Made by a program: the position numbers and the translations under genes
From: CBCOTE01 sp965112965
Lineage (GTDB): Bacteria > Desulfobacterota > Desulfovibrionia > Desulfovibrionales > Desulfovibrionaceae
Reading direction: 5' to 3'
DNA length: 64,000 nucleotides
Assembly: GCA_965112965.1 (NCBI GenBank)
Contig: CBCOTE010000025.1
Span: 1-64,000 of the forward strand
Notes under the pieces: model-generated
What the model saw: only the letters and a program-made list of their open reading frames with translations
Database searches by the model: none
What the model was told of the DNA's origin: nothing
Part shown: in pieces, positions 58,505 through 64,000 of the stretch
How positions within the stretch are numbered: the first letter of the stretch is position 1
Layout of the letters: each line of letters begins with the position of its first letter

Positions 58505-61500
58505 AGCCAGGGAACCCGTGTGTGACCTGGTTAAGCGCTCCTAGCTGCAGTCATGCACAAAACTGCTAAATCCACCAATACCTATAATTTTAGCTTTACG
58601 ATAAAATATTTTATACAGCGGCAGTACCTACATTTTATACCTCATAAACCACTACAATGGTCCCACCGAAAAAACTTATCTAGCACTATATATTCCGATA
58701 CCGTGCAGACCTATCTTGAAGAAAAATCAAGCAGGCTATGGTATCAGCCAGATTCTAATGGACAATTCCAACCTGAATAATCAATCAGGACCTCGGACCA
58801 ACTATACGCTGGAATTAGGTTTCTAATACGCCGTTTTCGTTAACAAAATCATAAAGGCTTACCGTGAGGATCTGGTTTTAACTATAAATTGTCTATCTGC
58901 TTTCCCAGAATTGGCCCGCCTCTCTGTGAAAAAAACTACAACTTCGTAGCCGCAGTTGATTATTTTATCAGCCCAAGGCAGGTTTAGACGTAAGCACACT
59001 ATTTTTTATACACGGCCATCATTGTCCTGCAAAAAGGATGAATAAAGGATGAATATAGGGCGCACAAAATGAGTGTTACAAATCTCAAAGCACATTTTGA
59101 ACTCGTCCATAGCTTGGCTATATACCTTAGCCCTGACTTTTAGCGAGGAAAATCTAAAATCTGATGCCCTAGCCCTGAATACTATGGCCGCATTATCAGT
59201 AGAACAAAAACCTACCCTTAGAAGATTTACTCACCTTCCCTTGGTAGAATATTCCCAACGACCTCACTCTTCCCCTACCTTAGAAAACGAGTTAATAGCT
59301 GCCTTTACGTAAACAGCAGCCTTACTTCTAAAAAATAGTAAACATACACTATACTCATCTCAAGTCATCGAGATCCAGACTCAAAAACGAGGTGCTGTTT
59401 TATAAATCGCCTAGCTACTTCTGCGTTGTAGCTATATCAGATATGACTTGTACTTAACTAAAAAACTCTGGTATTAAGCTAAACTTCAAGCTTACCCACT
59501 AGCTCTTATGCATAGCTCTGACTAATCAAAAAAATTTTATTGTTTTTTTGTCTTCTACCAGCTCAATTTTTTTTATAACTCAGGCCACCATTTAAACAGT
59601 TTTTTTACGACCCATCAGGCACCAACAGCATTCTCCGTATGCTACATTGCCAGAGCTGGCACAACATTGATTTCCGCGTCGGTATTCAAATATTCATCTA
59701 AGTCCCGCCCTCTCTAAGGTATTTTTGTAATAAACGTGCCTTTTTTATACCCCCCCGAAATTACGCTATAGACCCCAGAGCAGCTGATGTCCTTTAATAC
59801 TCATTTCTAATCCGCAGGCGACGGACATGCCGGACTCGGACCGGCCTATTTCGTTCAAGCTCACTCTACATTTAAGCAATATCTACGCATAACATAAGAA
59901 CACCCCAAAATACTATTTTTTTTCGTACGGGGAACTTTCGCGAATTATTTTTTTTAAAACACCTAGGCAGTCTGTGTCTATGATAAATATGTCTTACTAC
60001 TAGGACTAAACCTACTTCAGCCAATGCTGCACAGGAACCCCTTGATTACCACCTTCAATCAAACCAGGAACCCATCAGACCAATGGGCTGACCAAACGAA
60101 CTATGGTCTAGGTATTTCTCTCCAGACATCGCCGTACATCATACCAAAATTTAGTCTTATTCGAATATTCTACTAGAGTATAATCTAGGTCTGGCCAGCC
60201 GTAAAAAAACTGGCTATGACAATGGGCACCAAACTCAAAGTCAATGAAATATTGTTCGCCGATAGCAAAGTCATGAACAAGATAACTGACTACCTCATCT
60301 GCGTCATCTTGACAGCTATATGCGGCCTTTTTTATGACCTAACCACGGTCACAGACCGTATTTGACAAGCCCAGGACGTAACCAACATCAATCAAGGTCT
60401 CGGAACTAAAAAAAAGCAAACCAGAACTAGTCTAATCCTGCAGCGCCGTTCTGATCTAAATAGAATAGGTTCAAAAGCAAAATTTGTCCACCTTAGACGC
60501 ATTCACTCCCCATTTTTTTAAATTTAGCATCTACTCCTAGACAAAACTACGGAGCACAACCTAAAAATCTTCCGGGCCTAGATAATCGAACCGGTCCAGT
60601 ACCTTCTGACAGATTGATGAACCGCGCCTATAATTCCGTGGATGTCTACTACTCCAGCCCGGTGACCAACCTTACTAGTAGCCCGCGGATGACCTATGCG
60701 CCGCATCATACGTATGGCTCAAGACCATCTATACGATCTGGAACGTTCCACACGCGCCCAAAGACTTTATAGCTCCAAACTTTAGCTTGTAGTTGCTCCC
60801 CAAGCTAAACCAGATCCTAACCCAAAAACCTGAGGCTGCCACACTGCCCAAAACCCTGGCCAAACCACTGACCGGTTGAAATGGCCTAGTCAATTTTCCT
60901 CGTTCTGGTGCTCAAAAAAAATCACTATCCAGCCATCAGTAATGGATAACTGTTCAGCCCAAGTTACGCCGCTCAACTCAATGGGCCGGTAGGTCTATCT
61001 GAACAAAAAAAAATAAAAAAATATAAGCGCCCTTTCATAGGAATCTAAAACGATGAATTTGCCTCACCTCAAGTCCGAGTATAATATTTTTTTAGTTACT
61101 TCTTCAGGGCGCCCCAAAACAACGGGCTCCCAGATATCCGACCACTTCGTACGACATCAAACGTGACCAACTACAAACACTACACAACGAGAACCTAAAA
61201 AATCTGGAATACAAGTTGAATGTGGTTGCGAAAAAAGCACGAAGCCATGACATATAAACTTTTCAGCACTATGTATAAAACCATAGCCGACTGGATAGCC
61301 ACGCATATTCTGCACGGCAGATATATTAACCATGTTGAATTACTAGTAATCGCTCTTGAAGCTACCCAGATCTAGAACTGGACGTTGCCGACCATCCACT
61401 AAAGACTTTGGTAAACCATCGGCGACGGCTTGTATCCGGTGATAAAGGCTGTGCAGGGCTGCGCGTATTTCATCTCCAATAACCTGCCCTTAAGCGTCAA

Positions 61501-62294
61501 CCACGCGCTATCCAGCTCATTACTAACCCGAACATAACCGGTAAAACTACCTGTTACACCAGACTGCCATAATCACTTAATATTAGCCTAACTAGGCAGC
61601 TAAATTTTGACCTGTCAGCCCCAATATAATACTGACGGCTATATACACCTTCTCCAGCATGGACATCTCAGTTAAGCTAGTCTAACGTTAGAATATTTTT
61701 TATGTTAAAAAATAATCAAGACCCCACTAATACTCTATCAAATCATAACTCGTGGCCTGGTCATCATGGACGGAATAGGCCGCGGCATAAATATCTTCAA
61801 TGGTCCGCTCTTCACTTAAATTGTGGTAAAAAAAGTAGCAATCAAAAACCAGGCGGCATCCGCCCCCATCTTCGTTATACACTGCCGGAAGGTCTCCTGA
61901 CCAAAAATATATAACCTAAACACAGTTAAGGAATAGACAAAAAATTTTCTGTATACTCGGTACTCGGCTCAGCAGGCCATAGCTGCGGTATCGAAGTGGC
62001 GACAGTTTCCCGTATCTCACCATAGCCAAACAAACGGCCTTCGCACAGCCTACACAGCCACTCAGCCCCATAATAAACAAATTGGCCGTACTCCGGCCAG
62101 ACCGATTTATTTTTTTGGAAGCTCTAAACGTCCTACAGCTATAGAAAAATCAATATATCCGCATGATGCCTCCTCCAAAGCCAGCACCGGCTACCGAATT
62201 TTGACAGCCATCGACCAGGTAAGTATAATAGTAATTATGATGTTACTTATCCCAACTGCAATATCCCGACGCCAAACCCCAAGGAATCTCAGAC
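58505..62294. other. Gene desert of about 3.8 kb
   Basis: No intact gene. A plus-strand frame at 59073-59312 (79 codons) has coding-like composition (FSEENLKSDALALNTMAALS, then LPLVEYSQRPHSSPTLENEL) and may be a fragment of a lost gene I cannot name. Near 60180-60480 another trace reads MTMGTKLKVNEILFADSKVM. Long A and T runs occur about equally here, unlike the strand-biased desert at 37 kb. No RNA gene or mobile element seen. Confidence 0.45.
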
Positions 62295-62921
62295 ATGAAA
62301 AACTACCGACCTACCGTTTTCAAGTTCGAATTGGCCCAATGTTTTGCTCTGGCCCTGTATTATACCCTCGTTCTTCCAACCCAGGGCCAATCCTTATTTC
62401 AGGCCTACGCTGCCGCCCCGACAGCAGGAGAGACTACGTCCAAGGGTCAGTCACGGATCAACGAGAACAGCATGGCCAAGTACAACGCCATGATCAAGCT
62501 TAACGAAGAGTTTGGCCGCAAAATTAATGAACACATCGAACGGCTTCAAATATATAATAACAAACAGCAAGTGGATAGCTTCGACTACCTCTCCAGGCTG
62601 AACCGCTACTATATGGATATCAATGTCTGCATTACCAATATGATGACGTTACTAAATATGTATAGCTTGGTCACAGATAACTATATTGAAACTGAGTGTA
62701 TCATCGTTAACGAAATCACGCGTAACATTGTAACCATGGACAACATTGAAAAAGCTATGAAGCTCCTCTTCACATTCACTATTAAACCAAAATGTCAAGA
62801 TCGATACATCCAGGAAGAATTCAGCAGCCTGCTCTCCAGGCTACCTAGCCTCATCGAGCAACAGAAAGAACTACAACGTCATTTTCAGCAGAAGATATTG
62901 ACTCTACCGACGACTAAGTAG
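62295..62921 (+). CDS. Orphan helical protein, probably exported
   Basis: A 208-residue protein with a hydrophobic stretch after a basic start (MKNYRPTVFKFELAQCFALALYY in outline, ending LVLPTQGQ), compatible with a signal peptide cut near residue 32, followed by a predicted all-helical region rich in Asn, Gln, Ile and Met. AAGGA stands nine bases before the ATG, and there is no internal stop. I recognise no domain. Composition (more A/T-rich codons, many Asn/Ile) differs from the neighbouring housekeeping genes, which may mean relaxed selection or foreign origin. It stands alone between deserts. Confidence 0.6.
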   Translation: MKNYRPTVFKFELAQCFALALYYTLVLPTQGQSLFQAYAAAPTAGETTSKGQSRINENSMAKYNAMIKLNEEFGRKINEHIERLQIYNNKQQVDSFDYLSRLNRYYMDINVCITNMMTLLNMYSLVTDNYIETECIIVNEITRNIVTMDNIEKAMKLLFTFTIKPKCQDRYIQEEFSSLLSRLPSLIEQQKELQRHFQQKILTLPTTK

Positions 62922-64000
62922 ACTGGTATAGGACGGACCGCTTATTGGTTCAGGACAAGCTACGGCGCCTATGCGATAGCCTACTAGCCACAAAAAAAGA
63001 TGAACCATGTAGTCATATTTGTTTAGAACCACTGAACGATGCTTATCTAAAGTAAATTCAAGAAAAACCTCTCGGCCTATAGATCAACTACAGGCTAGGC
63101 GCCATCCTAGCGCTAGACAAATTGGCCTATACCAGCAGGAGTTCAAGTCACAAGAATAATATGTGAAACGCGGCCGTGGTCTCGCGGCACAAGACAGTAA
63201 TGTATTATGGCCAAAACGAAAAAATTATCTAAGTTATCTTTGTAGTGGCGCATTCTGGTAGGTTGGATGCAAAGACGGCAAGTTCTAAACCAGCGCCCCC
63301 TAAGAATGACACCAGACAATAAGTCAGGTAAAATATTTCAGGAACATGACCAATCAGAAAGACTGCTCGGTTACGAAGGCACTTTCCACATAAACTAGTT
63401 ACCTAGTCCATGATCAACCGCCTGTGTCCTTTGCTTATTAATAGGCGAATTATGGCTGAAGGACATGCTTAAATGAATACGCCTAAGATGGGCTGAATTA
63501 AATAGTTCACGGAATTTAGCACAGATCTCCGGATTGGCAATATCTAGATCTTCATAGTCTCAACATTTCAGGCCAGTCTTGCTTAAGTGTAAAACAAACA
63601 GATGAGGAAGAGCATATCGGTGTACTTGAATATAACATACCATTTGTCCGGCCAGTTGTCTAAATTAACACCCATATACTAGTAGATGCATAGCAGAGAA
63701 ATATACAGTCAAGATACCAAATGACCACAGGGCATTTTGATCTTCCAGGCCGCAAACAAAGGCAACCAAGTAAGTTACCGGGTCAAAGGCGAACCGGACA
63801 ATGACCTTAGCCAAGACTTTAACAGACCAGTCAGACCGCCTCGACCAAGACGCCCCCCTACAGAAACGTCCGACAACACTAGGCCTAGTAAGAGTAGATA
63901 ATAAACCTCATTATCGACCATGATGGCGTAAGGTCCAATGTATTCACATAGTATTCACATAGTGTAACATGTTACTATCAGAGATAATAAAACAGATCTA
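62922..64000. other. Decayed stretch to the window end
   Basis: No gene is supported in the last 1.08 kb. A short direct repeat of GTATTCACATA occurs twice near 63940-63961. Stops are frequent in all frames. Confidence 0.4.

Noticed and set aside
63940..63961. Two copies of GTATTCACATA
   Set aside because: A single short direct duplication; no CRISPR-like or attachment-site context.

Overview
The window reads as part of the chromosome of a Desulfovibrio-like (Desulfovibrionales) bacterium in an advanced state of genome erosion, probably a host-restricted or otherwise reduced lineage. This lineage call is an inference from gene content: a birA - pyruvate carboxylase - long PEP-synthase cluster, an RluD-CoaE fusion, hypA-hypB beside an Mrp/NBP35-type ATPase, a DapL-type diaminopimelate aminotransferase, and a CCA polymerase preceded by DHH/CBS sequence. 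About 33.5 kb of the 64 kb (roughly 52 %) is intact coding sequence. Most of the rest is decayed sequence with stop codons and frameshifts, in which several former genes can still be read.

Layout. 1-5.7 kb: a broken ftsB/divIC-like gene, a small conserved protein and pgsA (minus strand), then an mrp pseudogene, pcm, a CBS-domain protein and an M23 peptidase. 6.1-14.7 kb: the minus-strand cluster birA -> pyruvate carboxylase -> PEP synthase/PPDK-like enzyme, a pyruvate/oxaloacetate/PEP node together with its biotinylating enzyme. 15.5-18.4 kb: an EmrA/EmrB-type efflux pair. 19.6-23.2 kb: initiator tRNA-Met with its own promoter and terminator, a very A/T-rich perfect hairpin, metG (with a decayed C-terminal tRNA-binding domain behind it) and a RicT/PSP1 gene. 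24-25.8 kb: the RluD-CoaE fusion with an (AACT)18.5 tract just upstream. 25.8-29 kb: decayed DNA with readable hisB and hisA remains. 29-40 kb: a nucleotidyltransferase-like/hexapeptide/sugar-transferase-like protein, a GNAT-like protein and class II fructose-bisphosphate aldolase, separated by long gene deserts. 40-45.3 kb: a second mrp pseudogene, hypB, hypA and recD2. 45.3-49.9 kb: decayed DNA with histidine-kinase remains. 49.9-53 kb: a YHS protein, dapL and xerD. 53-58.5 kb: the decayed DHH/CBS half and intact polymerase half of a tRNA nucleotidyltransferase, a GtrII-like membrane protein, a HIT protein and a LapA-like protein. 58.5-64 kb: mostly decayed DNA and one orphan, probably exported protein.

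The retained genes are mainly core functions (tRNA charging, maturation and CCA addition, lipid and CoA synthesis, central carbon, lysine/peptidoglycan precursor supply, chromosome-dimer resolution, hydrogenase maturation) plus some envelope and efflux functions. The recognisable losses are histidine biosynthesis, sensor kinases, Mrp-type Fe-S carrier ATPases and accessory domains of retained enzymes. I saw no CRISPR array, phage, insertion sequence or new defence system. The most informative observations concern gene remodelling and decay: domain shedding, a class II aldolase whose best start codon is ATA, a tetranucleotide repeat near a promoter, and conserved hairpins. I could not run database searches, so family names rest on motif recognition.
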